The notes: a model not told the origin generated them from the letters alone. Counted from the stretch's first letter, positions 1 through 10,150 are shown. The stretch is DNA of 64,000 nt from Brucella grignonensis (GCF_002252505.1 NZ_NNRL01000168.1:62001-126000), one strand, 5' to 3'. Made by a program: numbers and translations.

Positions 1-844
1 CGCCGAGCTGGAAAGGACCAAACGAAACGCGGATCAGACGACCAACTGTCAGGCCAAGTGCACCAAGGATGTTCTTGACTTCGCGGTTCTTGCCTTCGCG
101 CAGACCGATAGAAATCCAGACATTGGCGCCCTGCTCACGCTCAAGCGTTGCTTCAATGCTGCCATAGAAGACACCATCTACCGCGATACCGTTTTTCAGC
201 TCATCGAGCTGTGCTTGTGTGACCTTGCCATGGGCGCGAACGCGATAGCGGCGCAACCAGCCGGTGGAAGGCAATTCCAGAACGCGCGACAGACCACCAT
301 CATTGGTGAGCAGAAGCAGACCTTCGGTATTAATGTCGAGACGACCAACCGAAAGCACGCGCGGCATTTCCGGAGGAAGCGCCTCAAAAACAGTCGGGCG
401 ACCCTCTGGATCACGATTGGTCGTCACAAGACCTGCAGGCTTGTGATAGAGCCAGAGACGCGTCCGCTCAGCCTGCTTCAACTGCTTGCCATCAACCGTG
501 ATGACGTCGGTGCGCTTCACGTTCACCGCGGGGCTTTCAAGCACCTTACCGTTTACAGAGATGCGGCCTGCCGCAATCATGGTCTCGGCTTCGCGGCGCG
601 ATGCAATGCCTGCACGTGCAAGACGCTTGGCAATGCGCTCGCTGGTATCCTCACCCTCTTGCGTGTCGCGCGATCCAAACTTACGCGGTCCGCCACGATC
701 ATCGTCACGGCGAGGCCTGTCATCACGAGGACCCGAACGTCGTTCGCCACGTTCACCACGACTGCTGCCTGAGCGATCGCCACGTCCTTCACCACGTCCA
801 TGCGGGGGACGTCGACCGCCCTTGTTATCGTCTTCTGTGCTCAT
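1..844 (-). CDS. rluB: 23S rRNA pseudouridine synthase, RluB/RsuA family (3' end outside window)
   Basis: The translated protein starts MSTEDDNKGGRRPPHGRGEG and has an Arg/Gly/Asp-rich basic leader of about 55 residues. An S4 RNA-binding domain follows (RIAKRLARAGIASRREAE) and then the pseudouridine synthase core with the catalytic-aspartate motif GRLDINTEGLLLLTNDG. RluB-type enzymes convert U2605 of 23S rRNA to pseudouridine; the reading frame is still open at base 1, so the C-terminus is missing. The ATG at 844 is the first start in a continuous frame. It diverges from tadA. RsuA/RluB/RluE paralogues are hard to separate by eye, but the long basic N-terminal extension is usual for the alphaproteobacterial RluB type. 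The family call is firm; the exact target uridine is inferred. Confidence 0.88.
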   Translation of the reverse strand, partial: MSTEDDNKGGRRPPHGRGEGRGDRSGSSRGERGERRSGPRDDRPRRDDDRGGPRKFGSRDTQEGEDTSERIAKRLARAGIASRREAETMIAAGRISVNGKVLESPAVNVKRTDVITVDGKQLKQAERTRLWLYHKPAGLVTTNRDPEGRPTVFEALPPEMPRVLSVGRLDINTEGLLLLTNDGGLSRVLELPSTGWLRRYRVRAHGKVTQAQLDELKNGIAVDGVFYGSIEATLEREQGANVWISIGLREGKNREVKNILGALGLTVGRLIRVSFGPFQLG

Positions 845-1035
845 CTGGTATTGGCCTTTCAGCAGCGCCGCCGTGTCGTCTTTCGCCTCTTTGAGGCTGG
901 CAAAGAACCGCTCGGTCAAGAACGCTGTATAAATCCGTTTGCAAATCGGTTTTGATTTCGTGACTTATGCAGTAACAAATCGCTCAATGGCTTGCGAGCG
1001 AAATTTCCCTGTCCAAGGCACGAAATGAGGTTGGC

Positions 1036-1509
1036 TTGAAAAAGGTTGCAGACATTTCACGCCCAAAAGTGGCGACACCGATGGAGATTGCGCTGGAAGA
1101 AGCGAAATCTGCAGCCCTTCGTGGTGAGGTGCCAATCGGTGCAGTCATTGTGCATGAAGGCGAGATTATTGCCAGAGCAGGCAACCGTACGCGAGAATTA
1201 AACGACGTTACAGCCCATGCAGAAGTGCTTGTAATTCGTCAGGCAGGAGAAGCACTTAACTCCGAACGCTTGCTCGACTGCGATCTCTATGTGACGCTTG
1301 AACCGTGCGCGATGTGTGCAGCCGCAATCTCCTTTGCCCGCATCCGCCGTCTTTATTATGGCGCCGCTGACCCTAAAGGGGGCGGCGTGGAATATGGGCC
1401 GCGTTTCTACACACAGCCCACATGCCATCACGTTCCAGAAATTTATGCGGGCTTCTCCGAAGAGAAAGCCCAGAAAATTCTCCGGGATTTTTTTCGCGAA
1501 AAGCGATGA
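1036..1509 (+). CDS. tadA: tRNA-specific adenosine deaminase TadA
   Basis: This enzyme deaminates A34 to inosine in the tRNA-Arg(ACG) anticodon wobble position. The zinc/catalytic signature is intact: His61-Ala-Glu63 supplies a zinc ligand and the proton shuttle, and PCAMC (Cys91, Cys94) supplies the other ligands. The start is uncertain. The TTG at 1036 gives 157 residues, while the in-frame ATG at 1081 gives 142 residues beginning MEIALEEAKSAA, which is where most TadA proteins begin; neither has a strong ribosome binding site. It diverges from rluB and converges on the cytochrome b561 gene, with 7 bases between the stop codons. Confidence 0.93.
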   Translation: MKKVADISRPKVATPMEIALEEAKSAALRGEVPIGAVIVHEGEIIARAGNRTRELNDVTAHAEVLVIRQAGEALNSERLLDCDLYVTLEPCAMCAAAISFARIRRLYYGAADPKGGGVEYGPRFYTQPTCHHVPEIYAGFSEEKAQKILRDFFREKR

Positions 1510-1516
1510 GCGAAGC

Positions 1517-2077
1517 TTAATTTGCCACCCGATGTCCCGTCATGTGGCGCAGAGTATTATCACGCAGCGCAAAATGATGGATCAGCGCCATCAGCACATG
1601 TCCGACAATAACGGCAAGCAATACCCAGCCAAGAAGACCGTGAAGCGCGTTGCCCGGCGCGGTTAATGCTGCGTTCTGCACTCCAGTCTGTTCGAATAGC
1701 TGGATGCCGAAGACCGAAAAGCCACGGCCATTGCCATAGCTCCGGAGTAGTGCAAGCGCAGGCACTGCAAACATAAGCGCGTAAATCACCAGATGGCCGA
1801 AGCCTGCAAGCTTACTCATCACACCGGGCTTATGCGGACGACTGGAAAGATTTAGTACCCCCCAAATTCCACGCAGCAGAACCAGTACCAGCAGAGAAAA
1901 GCCAATCGTGAAGTGCGCTGACCAAAAGAAACTATAAAGCGGCGTATCCTTGACGAATATCCGCAGTGCAGCAGATATGAACTGCCACAGAAAAAGTGCG
2001 GCCATCAACCAATGAAACATGCGACTGATGGCGCCATAACCATTGGGGCCATCCCAAATCGAATTTATCTTATTCAT
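1517..2077 (-). CDS. Cytochrome b561 family di-heme membrane protein
   Basis: The 186-residue protein has four evident hydrophobic segments (about residues 20-40, 52-73, 90-110 and 142-165). Histidines sit at helix ends (MFHWLMAALFLWQ, SAHFTIGF, ALHGLLGW, GHVLMALIHHF), the pattern of prokaryotic cytochrome b561 proteins that hold two b hemes in the inner membrane. The family shuttles electrons between the quinone pool and partners such as superoxide or periplasmic redox proteins; no partner is encoded beside it, so its donor and acceptor are unknown. It is a single gene, convergent with tadA. Confidence 0.85.
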   Translation of the reverse strand: MNKINSIWDGPNGYGAISRMFHWLMAALFLWQFISAALRIFVKDTPLYSFFWSAHFTIGFSLLVLVLLRGIWGVLNLSSRPHKPGVMSKLAGFGHLVIYALMFAVPALALLRSYGNGRGFSVFGIQLFEQTGVQNAALTAPGNALHGLLGWVLLAVIVGHVLMALIHHFALRDNTLRHMTGHRVAN

Positions 2078-2242
2078 TACTTCACCTTACGTCCCAAAAA
2101 TCGGTAGAATACGCATTGCCAGAATATATTCGTTGATTGAAATCAAATATTATTCAGAACAGATAACATTAAAAATAATTAATATTTTATATTACGCACT
2201 ACAGATCATTTTGTCTTTTCCAACTGCAAATTGGTATTGACA

Positions 2243-2278
2243 CAAAAAAGAAGCCGGAAGATTTTTTCTTCCGGCTTC
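2243..2278 (-). terminator. Rho-independent terminator of the lipoprotein gene
   Basis: A perfect 12-bp stem (GAAGCCGGAAGA with its complement) with a 5-base loop is followed on the minus strand by TTTTTTG. It lies 30 bases past the lipoprotein stop codon. Confidence 0.85.
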
Positions 2279-2307
2279 CGCAACTATGAAAATCTATACT
2301 ATAGAGA

Positions 2308-2979
2308 TTAGTTCCAAGGCAGCAGGTCGCGCCAGCTCTTGCCGCCGCCAGCTGCTTTCTTGCGCTCGCGTTCTTTCTGCGCCTCATCCTGGCCCATATC
2401 ACCAATAGCTGCTGTTGTTGCGGGCTGGCGATAACCAAGTGGCGGTTCGCTCAGATAACGGCGATTGGTTGACGTGCCTTGTGTCTGCTCTGCGCGCTGC
2501 TTCTTCAACTCAGCAACTCTCGCTGGATCGAAAGTCGGTGTACGCGATGCATAATCTTCGCGACGGCTGGCACCGCTCGGCAATGACGCACGGAGATTGT
2601 CTGCGACAGGTACGTCCTGCTCAACAGGCGAAACGAAATTTGGATTGTCGCGGTTTGCAGTGATTTCATCACGCAAACGCTTGCGGCGCTGTTCCGGCGA
2701 TTCTGGCCATGACGGATCGCCTGCACTTGCAAGGCTTTCCTGTGGAGCAGGCAACGCACCCTTGTCACCCTGTCCCGGGCGCACAAGATCAGGACGCGGC
2801 TTGTAATCAATACGGTCTTTTTTCTTGCCCTGACCAAAGCTTGCCATGTTCGACACGTCGTCGAGAAGCTGCGCACTCGCGGTTTTATCCGTTCCGTAGG
2901 TCGGCGACGATACACAACCAGACAGCGCGAGGCCCGCGACTGCCGTCATCAATACCAGAACTCGTCCTTCAATCTTCAT
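2308..2979 (-). CDS. Predicted outer- or inner-membrane lipoprotein of unknown function
   Basis: From the ATG at 2979 the protein begins MKIEGRVLVLMTAVAGLALS and then GC, a basic n-region, hydrophobic core and lipobox (LSGC). It should therefore be cut by signal peptidase II and lipidated at Cys22. An in-frame ATG at 3021 would put 14 charged residues ahead of the signal and is less likely. The remaining ~200 residues are polar, rich in Pro, Arg, Glu and Gln, and look disordered, with no recognised domain. It lies just past the ileS 3' end on the same strand. Relatives seem common in Brucellaceae, but no function is known to me. Confidence 0.8.
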   Translation of the reverse strand: MKIEGRVLVLMTAVAGLALSGCVSSPTYGTDKTASAQLLDDVSNMASFGQGKKKDRIDYKPRPDLVRPGQGDKGALPAPQESLASAGDPSWPESPEQRRKRLRDEITANRDNPNFVSPVEQDVPVADNLRASLPSGASRREDYASRTPTFDPARVAELKKQRAEQTQGTSTNRRYLSEPPLGYRQPATTAAIGDMGQDEAQKERERKKAAGGGKSWRDLLPWN

Positions 2980-3181
2980 TAGCGCCACTTCTTTTACGCC
3001 TGTCGATTTTCTCTTCGTCAAAGGCTTCTTTTCAACCCTTGCCGCAAGAAACCGGCAACTCCAAGGCAGATTGCAAGTTTATCTCAAGGAGAGCCTTGTA
3101 CATGAGAGCATCTCTACGGGCAATCGCGATATTAACCGCTATTTCACCATGTCCTCACTTTACAAGGCAAGCCCTGAAGCG

Positions 3182-3209
3182 AAAAACCCGGATGCACACC
3201 GCAGCCGGG
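3182..3209 (-). terminator. Probable terminator of ileS
   Basis: On the minus strand a CCCGG...CCGGG hairpin is followed by TTTTTC, starting about 11 bases past the ileS stop. The stem is only 5 bp, so confidence is moderate. Confidence 0.5.
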
Positions 3210-3219
3210 CCTTTGATTA

Positions 3220-6171
3220 TTATGCTGAAAGCTTGCCAAGAGCCTTCAATTCGTGAAGGGCTGCGGCATCGCGGGCCGAGACTTCCGGGAATTCCGGGTC
3301 AGAACCGACATCCGTGGTGTATCGCCACGAACGCGCGCACTTCTCACCTTCTGCACGAACCGGAACAACTGCAACGCCCTTGACTTCGTCCAGCGTGAAG
3401 GCGTCAGCAGGTGCCGCAGCATCGGTCACATCGATGCCACTGGTGATACAGATTTCAGCGAAATCCAATCCTTCAAGCGAATCGACGAGGCTCTTGTCCG
3501 CGATATAGACAACGGGCGCGGCTTCCAGAGAAGAACCGATGCGCTTATCCGCGCGTTCCAGTTCCAAAGCACCCGTAACAACACGGCGAACATTGCGAAC
3601 CTTGCGCCACTTTTCAGCCAGCACATCGTCGCGCCATTCGGCGGGCGTTTTGCGGAATTGTTCCAGATGCACCGAAACAGATTGCGGATAGCGGTCGAGC
3701 CAAGCTTCTTCCATTGTGAAAGGCAGCATTGGAGCAAGCCAGGTCGTTACGCGGTCAAAAATCTCGCGAACAGTCTGAAGGGCGGCCTTGCGGCGGACGC
3801 TCGATGGCGCATCGCAATAAAGCGCATCCTTGCGGATATCGAAATAGAAAGCCGAAAGCTCGACATTCATGAAGTCGATCAGAGCACGGGCAATACGCTT
3901 GAAATCAAACGCGTCATAGCCGGAACGCACGACTTCATCGAGTTCCGCCAGACGATGCAGCATCAAACGCTCGAGTTCCGGTAGTTCTGCATGTGGAACA
4001 TTTTCGCCTTCATCATGGGCGAGCGTGCCCAGCATCCAGCGGATTGTGTTACGCAGTTTGCGATATGCATCGATATTGGTCTGAATGATGCTTTTACCGA
4101 GGCGCTGATCTTCCCAATAGTCGGTCGTCATGACCCACAGACGGAGAATATCCGCGCCGGAATCCTTGATGACGTCTTGTGGCGTAACAGTGTTACCAAG
4201 CGACTTCGACATCTTCTTGCCGTTCTCGTCCATGGTGAAACCATGGGTGACGACGGCATTGTAAGGCGCGCGGCCACGCGTTCCGCAGCTTTCCAGCAGC
4301 GACGAGTGGAACCAGCCGCGATGCTGGTCGGAGCCTTCGAGATAAACGTCCGCTGGCCATTTCATGTCCGGACGATCTTCCAGCGTGAAAGTATGCGTCG
4401 AACCAGAATCGAACCAGACGTCGAGAATGTCGCGAACCTGTGTCCAGTTTTCGTTGGAACGGCTGCCAAGGAAACGCTCGCGTGCACCGTCCGCAAACCA
4501 TGCATCCGCACCTTCTGCCTCGAACGCTTCAAGGATGCGCTTGTTCACGGCATCGTCCTGAAGGATGTTGCCTTCTTCATCTGCAAACACGCAGATCGGC
4601 ACGCCCCATGCGCGCTGACGCGAAAGCACCCAGTCCGGGCGACCTTCGATCATGGCACGAAGACGATTCTGACCGGCAGCCGGCACGAAACGCGTATCTT
4701 CAATCGCTTTCAGGGAGCGCGAACGCAGCGTGGTGCCATCGCCGAGATTCTTGTCCATATAGACAAACCATTGCGGCGTGTTGCGGAAGATAACCGGCTT
4801 CTTCGAGCGCCATGAATGCGGATAGGAATGCTTCAGACGACCACGTGCAAACAGTTTGTCAGTCGCGATCAGCTGCTTGATGACAGATTCGTTCGCATCG
4901 CCCTTCTTGCCGTTATCATCGATAACACGCGCAGGCCCACCTTCGCGATCCGGACCAAAGCCCGGCGCATCCTTGGTGTAATAGCCGTCATCGCCAACTG
5001 GGAACGGGATGCTCGGATCAATGCCGCGAGCTTCCAGCTCACGGGCATTTTCTGTCCATGCCTCAAAGTCTTCGCGACCGTGACTTGGAGCCGTGTGCAC
5101 AAAGCCCGTACCGGCATCGTCGGTGACGTGATCACCGGCAACCAGCGGAACGACAAATTCGTATCCGCCGCCAAAACCCTTGAGCGGATGAAGTAATTCA
5201 ATCTCACCTAGTTGTTCAGTACTAACCGTATCTAAGCGCTCATATCCAAGCTTTGCCTTCTTGAAGCATTCGTCAGCCAGTTTGTCTGCAAAGATAAGCT
5301 TTTCACCAGGCTGAGGTCCGAATTCGTTCTCAGCACTTGTTACTTCATAAAGGCCATATTCAACGCGCTTAGAGTAAGCAACTGCGCGGTTACCGGGGAT
5401 CGTCCACGGTGTCGTCGTCCAAATAACAACAGAAGCTTGTAGTAAATTATCTAGAAGATGCTCACTTTTGGCATCTCCCACAACACTAGCCGAACCCACC
5501 GGGAATTTCACCCAGATCATATCCGACTCGATGTCGTGATACTCGACTTCGGCTTCTGCAAGGGCTGTGCGTTCAACCACCGACCACATGACGGGCTTTG
5601 ATCCGCGATAAAGCTGGCCGGTTGCAGCAAACTTCAACAGTTCACCAGCAATCCGCGCTTCCGCGTGGAAGTTCATGGTCGTGTATGGGTTTTCAAAATC
5701 GCCGCAGATTGCGAGGCGCTTGAACTCTTCCGACTGGACCTTGATCCAGCCAGCCGCAAATTCACGACATTCCTTGCGGAATTCGTTGATTGCAACTTCG
5801 TCCTTGTTCTTGCCCTGTGCGCGGTATTTTTCTTCAATCTTCCACTCGATCGGCAGGCCGTGACAATCCCAGCCCGGCACATAATTCGAGTTGAAGCCGC
5901 GCATCTGGAATGAGCGCGTGATGACATCCTTGAGGATCTTGTTCAGCGCATGACCGATATGGATGTTGCCATTTGCATAAGGGGGGCCGTCATGCAGCAC
6001 ATAAAGCGGACGATCCTTCGCGTCTTCACGCAGCTTTTTATAGAGGTTCATTTCCTCCCAGCGCTGCACAAACAAAGGCTCGCGCGCAGGCAGTCCCGCA
6101 CGCATTGGAAACTCGGTCTGTGGCAGGTTGAGAGTTTTGGAATAGTCGATCTTGGCAGTCGTCTCGGTCAT
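3220..6171 (-). CDS. ileS: Isoleucyl-tRNA synthetase
   Basis: This is a 983-residue class I synthetase that charges tRNA-Ile. The HIGH motif is at residues 71-74 ([10 protein letters not shown]) and KMSKS lies near residue 653 ([11 protein letters not shown]). Between them is the CP1 editing insertion with a [12 protein letters not shown] motif. The C-terminal region reads [14 protein letters not shown], where E. coli IleS has a four-cysteine zinc site. Three of the four cysteines are missing here, as is common in alphaproteobacteria, so the metal site is probably lost. Its neighbours (ribF upstream on the same strand) fit the usual ribF-ileS proximity. Confidence 0.97.
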   Translation of the reverse strand: MTETTAKIDYSKTLNLPQTEFPMRAGLPAREPLFVQRWEEMNLYKKLREDAKDRPLYVLHDGPPYANGNIHIGHALNKILKDVITRSFQMRGFNSNYVPGWDCHGLPIEWKIEEKYRAQGKNKDEVAINEFRKECREFAAGWIKVQSEEFKRLAICGDFENPYTTMNFHAEARIAGELLKFAATGQLYRGSKPVMWSVVERTALAEAEVEYHDIESDMIWVKFPVGSASVVGDAKSEHLLDNLLQASVVIWTTTPWTIPGNRAVAYSKRVEYGLYEVTSAENEFGPQPGEKLIFADKLADECFKKAKLGYERLDTVSTEQLGEIELLHPLKGFGGGYEFVVPLVAGDHVTDDAGTGFVHTAPSHGREDFEAWTENARELEARGIDPSIPFPVGDDGYYTKDAPGFGPDREGGPARVIDDNGKKGDANESVIKQLIATDKLFARGRLKHSYPHSWRSKKPVIFRNTPQWFVYMDKNLGDGTTLRSRSLKAIEDTRFVPAAGQNRLRAMIEGRPDWVLSRQRAWGVPICVFADEEGNILQDDAVNKRILEAFEAEGADAWFADGARERFLGSRSNENWTQVRDILDVWFDSGSTHTFTLEDRPDMKWPADVYLEGSDQHRGWFHSSLLESCGTRGRAPYNAVVTHGFTMDENGKKMSKSLGNTVTPQDVIKDSGADILRLWVMTTDYWEDQRLGKSIIQTNIDAYRKLRNTIRWMLGTLAHDEGENVPHAELPELERLMLHRLAELDEVVRSGYDAFDFKRIARALIDFMNVELSAFYFDIRKDALYCDAPSSVRRKAALQTVREIFDRVTTWLAPMLPFTMEEAWLDRYPQSVSVHLEQFRKTPAEWRDDVLAEKWRKVRNVRRVVTGALELERADKRIGSSLEAAPVVYIADKSLVDSLEGLDFAEICITSGIDVTDAAAPADAFTLDEVKGVAVVPVRAEGEKCARSWRYTTDVGSDPEFPEVSARDAAALHELKALGKLSA

Positions 6172-6499
6172 TTTATTACTTGCCTGTCAATCCCGCGCAG
6201 CAATATGGCGGGCGAAAATGCTGAAAGTTCAGGAGGCTGCAACATACAGCCGGGAAAATTCAAAAGGCTGCGAGGCACAGCCGGTCGTTCCCGGACCTTC
6301 CTGCCATGCATTGCGTTTCACGCAACGCCATCAAGGCTTAGAGGAAGGCCGGGCCAATAATTCGTATGGCCGCGATGATATGCCGAAAATCCGTCATCAT
6401 GGGCACGCTTTTAGCAATGACCTTCGCAGGAATAAAGAGGCAGGACGCAATAAACTTGCAGCCCTGCCCTCTAAAACTTTACAGATTGACCTGATTTTA
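6172..6499 (-). other. Intergenic region upstream of ileS
   Basis: These 328 bases lie between the ileS start and the MipA stop, both minus strand. No open frame with coding character was seen. A candidate terminator for the MipA gene lies at about 6437-6475: on the minus strand GAGGGCAGG pairs imperfectly with CCTGCCTC, followed by TTTATT. The ileS promoter should be here, but no clear -35/-10 pair or T-box-like leader could be identified. Confidence 0.4.
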
Positions 6500-7345
6500 T
6501 CAATCAAGCGAGAAATCGAAGCGGTAGGTCGCTGCAAGGCCAACCATAAATTGATCGCGTGAGCCGTGTTGCTTCACGATGCTGGAATCCTTTGCAGGCC
6601 CTTGAAGACGACCATATTCACCGAACAGGCTGGTATCGATTTTGTCAGTCGCCTTCCAGGTAACCGCACCACCAACACCCACCGATTCCCAACCGCCGCC
6701 TGGACGATATTCCTTGACCCCAGATGCAGCCGCTTCCTCGGCCGTCACACCATAATAGGTTTTGAAGTAATCTTTGGACGCGAAGGTTGCACGTGGGCCA
6801 GCCGAAACGCGGATAACTGGCGTCACATCATAAAATGCGTCTGCTGCAACATCAGCAACAACGCCCTTGTGGGCGCGAATTCCTTGACGCACTTCACCAC
6901 GGAAACGCAGCCAATCGGTTGGATAGACATCAACGAAGCCACCGGCTTCACCGCCGAACTTGGTTTCGTGAATGCCATCAATATCGGTATCGCGCTTGAA
7001 CAGAAGCTTGCCCGTCGCACCAACACGGAAGCGATCCGTATCGATCACCGCAAAGGATACGTTGTCGTTACGGGAAGAAAAGCGCTCTGCTTCGCCCTGC
7101 CGACCGAGCGAGACCAGAGGCTGCGCCGAAAACTTATACTTGCTGGAACCTTCGAATTTCGGAGCAACAAGACCAGCAGCACCGACCTTGAGATACCAGT
7201 CGCCCGACCAGAAGTATTTGCGGACGGGTTTCACTTCCTCAGCCGCATATACGTCCGTCTGCTGCATATCCGCAGCAACGACCGACAAAGGACCTACGAA
7301 CAATGCTGCGCCTGTAACAAAGGCAAGAGGAACAATACGCGTCAC
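6500..7345 (-). CDS. MipA/OmpV family outer membrane protein
   Basis: Starting at the GTG at 7345, with GGAG eight bases upstream, the protein begins VTRIVPLAFVTGAALFVGP and continues SVVAADM, a Sec signal peptide cut near AADM. The mature part is rich in alternating aromatic/polar segments (SGDWYLKVGAAGLVAPKFEG, VSLGRQGEAERFSSRND) and ends in ATYRFDFSLD, a terminal beta strand typical of outer membrane barrels. MipA in E. coli scaffolds murein enzymes; OmpV relatives act as porins or adhesins. An in-frame ATG at 7387 would add 14 residues and spoil the signal peptide. Confidence 0.82.
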   Translation of the reverse strand: MTRIVPLAFVTGAALFVGPLSVVAADMQQTDVYAAEEVKPVRKYFWSGDWYLKVGAAGLVAPKFEGSSKYKFSAQPLVSLGRQGEAERFSSRNDNVSFAVIDTDRFRVGATGKLLFKRDTDIDGIHETKFGGEAGGFVDVYPTDWLRFRGEVRQGIRAHKGVVADVAADAFYDVTPVIRVSAGPRATFASKDYFKTYYGVTAEEAAASGVKEYRPGGGWESVGVGGAVTWKATDKIDTSLFGEYGRLQGPAKDSSIVKQHGSRDQFMVGLAATYRFDFSLD

Positions 7346-7469
7346 ATGAAACTCCGATAAACAGTGCCCCGTAAACTTTGCGGGCATTTAATACTGTTTG
7401 AACGGAATATGTAAAATTAAACTTAAATCTAAGGTAGAAAATACTACAACTTTTTCTAGCTTTTTTAGA

Positions 7470-8462
7470 TCAAGCAGGAAACGATAGAAGACGATCAAGC
7501 TCGGACAGTGGCTTTGCGCCTGCCAGCAGAGCGCGTGCTTCTTCTTCATCGCGCTTCATCTGTTCGATAAGTGGATCGAGCCCGTCAAACTTCACTTCGC
7601 CGCGCAAATAGCCAAAGAAGGATACTTCGGCAATTTCGCCATAGAGATCGCCCGAAAAATCAAAAACGAATGTTTCAAGCAATGGCTTGCCATCGCTCGC
7701 AACAGTCGGGCGGCGACCAAAACTCGCAACACCGTCATGCAATATACCGTCAGCCCCACGGAAGCGGACGGCATAAATTCCGTGCTTCAAGCTGACATGA
7801 TCGTCGATGGTCATATTTGCGGTTGGAAAACCCAACGTGCGCCCAAGCTTCTGGCCATGAATGATTTCCCCGCTGACCCGGTAGCGATAGCCAAGCAGTC
7901 CCGCGGCTTCGGCGACTTCGCCTTCGCACAAGAGAGCACGCACACGCGTCGAGGAAACGAGACTTCCACCTTCATCACCGAACGCATCCACCAGCGACAC
8001 GCTGAAACCTGACGATTGACCAGCGTCCTCAAGAAATTGGGGTGTGCCCCGACGCCCCTTTCCGAAATGAAAATCGTAACCCGTGACAACCCGGTTGGCA
8101 TGCAGCCGCTCGACAAGGATATTGCGCACGAAATCTTCTGCCGACTGCGCTGAGAAATCGGCGGTAAACGGCTGCTCAACAACCGCATCAAATCCCATAT
8201 GTCGTAAAATCTCGGCCTTTTCAACAGCATCCGTAAGGCGTTCAATAGGCTCGTTCGGCTTGAAGAAACTGCGTGGGTGCGGCTCGAAAGTTAGCACGAT
8301 TGCAGGCAGGCCGTTCCTGTGTGCGAGTTCCAGCGCACGCTCCAGCACGGCCTGATGGCCGCGATGGACACCGTCAAAATTGCCGATCGCCACCACACAG
8401 TCGCGCAGGTTAATCGGCAATGCATCGGTTCCTGAAAGACGCTGAAAAGCAGGTTTTGTCAT
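7470..8462 (-). CDS. ribF: Bifunctional riboflavin kinase / FAD synthetase RibF
   Basis: The 330-residue protein turns riboflavin into FMN and then FAD. The N-terminal nucleotidyltransferase domain carries GNFDGVHRGHQ near residue 30, and the C-terminal flavokinase domain carries GRTLGFPTANM near residue 210. It lies 24 bases downstream of a HAD phosphatase gene on the same strand and is probably co-transcribed with it. No FMN riboswitch was seen upstream. Confidence 0.95.
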   Translation of the reverse strand: MTKPAFQRLSGTDALPINLRDCVVAIGNFDGVHRGHQAVLERALELAHRNGLPAIVLTFEPHPRSFFKPNEPIERLTDAVEKAEILRHMGFDAVVEQPFTADFSAQSAEDFVRNILVERLHANRVVTGYDFHFGKGRRGTPQFLEDAGQSSGFSVSLVDAFGDEGGSLVSSTRVRALLCEGEVAEAAGLLGYRYRVSGEIIHGQKLGRTLGFPTANMTIDDHVSLKHGIYAVRFRGADGILHDGVASFGRRPTVASDGKPLLETFVFDFSGDLYGEIAEVSFFGYLRGEVKFDGLDPLIEQMKRDEEEARALLAGAKPLSELDRLLSFPA

Positions 8463-8486
8463 GATCGAAGCAGTTTCTCGAAAATA

Positions 8487-9335
8487 TCAGACGAGGGCAT
8501 AAAGCGAAGCAATTGGAGAATGGCCGTGCTTTTGTAGAAAAGCATTCATTTTATCAAAATCAACATTCCCGTCAGCGGCATAATCGGCAGCATGGACACC
8601 GCCCGAAATATACAGCACATCCAGACCATAATCCGCCGCACCCTTCACATCGGTCAATACACCATCGCCAATGCCAAGAATGCGCTTCCTATCGACGGCA
8701 TGACCGCGGACTTCCTCAACAGCTTTTGATGCAGCTTCATAAATCGGACGATGTGGCTTGCCTGCAATCAGCGTGCGTCCGCCAAGCTGGCCAAAATCAC
8801 GCGCAAGTGCGCCTGCACACCAGATCAAGCGCGAGCCGCGTTCAACCATGATATCCGGATTGGCGCAGATGAATGGAAGATTGCGCGAGCGCAGGCGCTG
8901 CAACAACTCGGTATAATTCTCCGGTGTTTCGGTTTCGTCATCGTAAAGACCCGTGCAGACAACGCCCGAGGCCTCAAATTCCTCCACCAATTCCACATCA
9001 AGGCCGTCATAAATGACGGTTTCTCGTTCACTGCCGATATGGAAAACCTTGCGCGGACCTTCGATAATAAGGTCACGGGTCACATCACCCGACGTCACAA
9101 CACGGTCGTAAGCATCTTCCGGCACGCCAAGGAGCGTCATTTGTGCAACCACGCTCGGATATGGGCGCGGCGCGTTTGTTACGAGGACAACCGTCAATCC
9201 TTTGGCACGCGCACGCTTCAAAGCGGCAACAGCTGGCGCAAATGCAACCTCGCCGTTGTGAAGAACACCCCAGACATCACAGAAGATCGCATCATATCCA
9301 TCCGTCAGATCATCCAGGCGTTCAGGCAGCTTCAT
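8487..9335 (-). CDS. HAD-superfamily hydrolase, TIGR01459/NagD-like
   Basis: The protein shows the class IIA HAD layout. The nucleophile motif is DAIFCDVWGVLHNG, motif II is VLVTNAPRP, and the metal-binding motif is GIGDGVLTDVKGA. Start chosen at the ATG at 9335 because TGAGGA lies about eight bases upstream; in-frame ATGs at 9350 and 9365 have no such signal. Members of this family next to ribF are common in Rhizobiales. The substrate is unknown; a phosphorylated sugar or flavin intermediate would fit the neighbourhood, but that is inference. Confidence 0.82.
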   Translation of the reverse strand: MKLPERLDDLTDGYDAIFCDVWGVLHNGEVAFAPAVAALKRARAKGLTVVLVTNAPRPYPSVVAQMTLLGVPEDAYDRVVTSGDVTRDLIIEGPRKVFHIGSERETVIYDGLDVELVEEFEASGVVCTGLYDDETETPENYTELLQRLRSRNLPFICANPDIMVERGSRLIWCAGALARDFGQLGGRTLIAGKPHRPIYEAASKAVEEVRGHAVDRKRILGIGDGVLTDVKGAADYGLDVLYISGGVHAADYAADGNVDFDKMNAFLQKHGHSPIASLYALV

Positions 9336-9727
9336 GATTTTCCTCAGCATACTGGTCCGGTCCATGACCGGTAAAATCGGGAGCCCCTATCGTGCAACAT
9401 CGCTGCAAACGATGGGCATTAACGAGGGCGCATCTGATACGCCCTGCGGTTTCCTCTACAAGAAGCAGCCCAATCTGTCACCCGGGTTAGAACCGTCTGC
9501 GTCCAAATGAACGCATTGTGTTGATCAGAATTCGATCAATCTGTCGGTCAGCTGCCATTAACCAAGCCCGTCAATTCCTGAACATAACTGATCGAAGGCG
9601 GTTATTTCTCTGTTCGCCTTGTGGCTCAGCCGTGTAGTTCCTACATACCAGAAATAAATGTCCTCAGCCGTGAACGCGCATACAAGCGGAAATTATCTTC
9701 CGAACTGTCAAAAAACGGCAACGATCC
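9336..9727. other. Intergenic region with no recognised gene
   Basis: About 390 bases between the HAD gene and the groES promoter. Both strands were read; there is no convincing start with ribosome binding site and no tRNA-like or long hairpin structure. The groES promoter begins at its right end. Confidence 0.5.
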
Positions 9728-9756
9728 TTGACAAAGAATAGCCCGGCTTCTATCTC
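9728..9756 (+). promoter_or_regulatory. groES promoter (-35 TTGACA, -10 TATCTC)
   Basis: TTGACA at 9728-9733 and TATCTC at 9751-9756 are separated by 17 bases. The -35 is preceded by C (CTTGAC), and the -10 reads CTTCTATCT, which also suits the alphaproteobacterial RpoH heat-shock consensus. It lies just upstream of CIRCE, so transcription starts at or next to the operator. Confidence 0.75.
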
Positions 9757-9765
9757 AGAGGTACG

Positions 9766-9792
9766 TTAGCACTCAGGCAACTAGAGTGCTAA
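9766..9792 (+). promoter_or_regulatory. CIRCE operator for HrcA
   Basis: A perfect TTAGCACTC, nine-base spacer, GAGTGCTAA inverted repeat matches the CIRCE consensus with no mismatch. HrcA represses groESL by binding this site. Together with the RpoH-like promoter it suggests dual heat-shock control. hrcA itself is not in the window. Confidence 0.95.
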
Positions 9793-9853
9793 CAGCGCGA
9801 GCCGGTCGGCTCGTTTAACAGGGTTCAACGTCTACAACACCAAGGGTTATACC

Positions 9854-10150
9854 ATGGCTGAGATTAAGTTCCGTCCGCTTCACGACCGCGTAGTCGTTCG
9901 TCGCGTAGAATCGGAAGCAAAGACTGCTGGCGGCATCATCATCCCTGAAACCGCCAAGGAAAAGCCACAGGAAGGCGAAATCGTCGCTGTTGGCGCAGGC
10001 GCCCGTGACGAAGCTGGCAAGCTGATCGCTCTGGAAGTTAAGGCTGGCGACAAGGTTCTGTTCGGCAAGTGGTCGGGCACCGAAGTCAAGATCGGCGGCG
10101 AAGACCTGCTGATCATGAAGGAATCCGACATTCTTGGTATTGTCGGCTAA
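9854..10150 (+). CDS. groES: Co-chaperonin GroES
   Basis: The 98-residue heptameric lid of the chaperonin begins [19 protein letters not shown]. It contains the mobile loop segment [20 protein letters not shown], which contacts GroEL, and the usual GVVAVG-like core ([16 protein letters not shown]). It is first in the groES-groEL operon, 82 bases ahead of groEL, and expressed from the CIRCE-controlled promoter. Confidence 0.98.
   Translation: MAEIKFRPLHDRVVVRRVESEAKTAGGIIIPETAKEKPQEGEIVAVGAGARDEAGKLIALEVKAGDKVLFGKWSGTEVKIGGEDLLIMKESDILGIVG

Noticed and set aside
215-932. Plus-strand frames over 215-932 (185 and 148 residues)
   Set aside because: They are opposite rluB, which shows clear S4 and pseudouridine synthase motifs on the minus strand.
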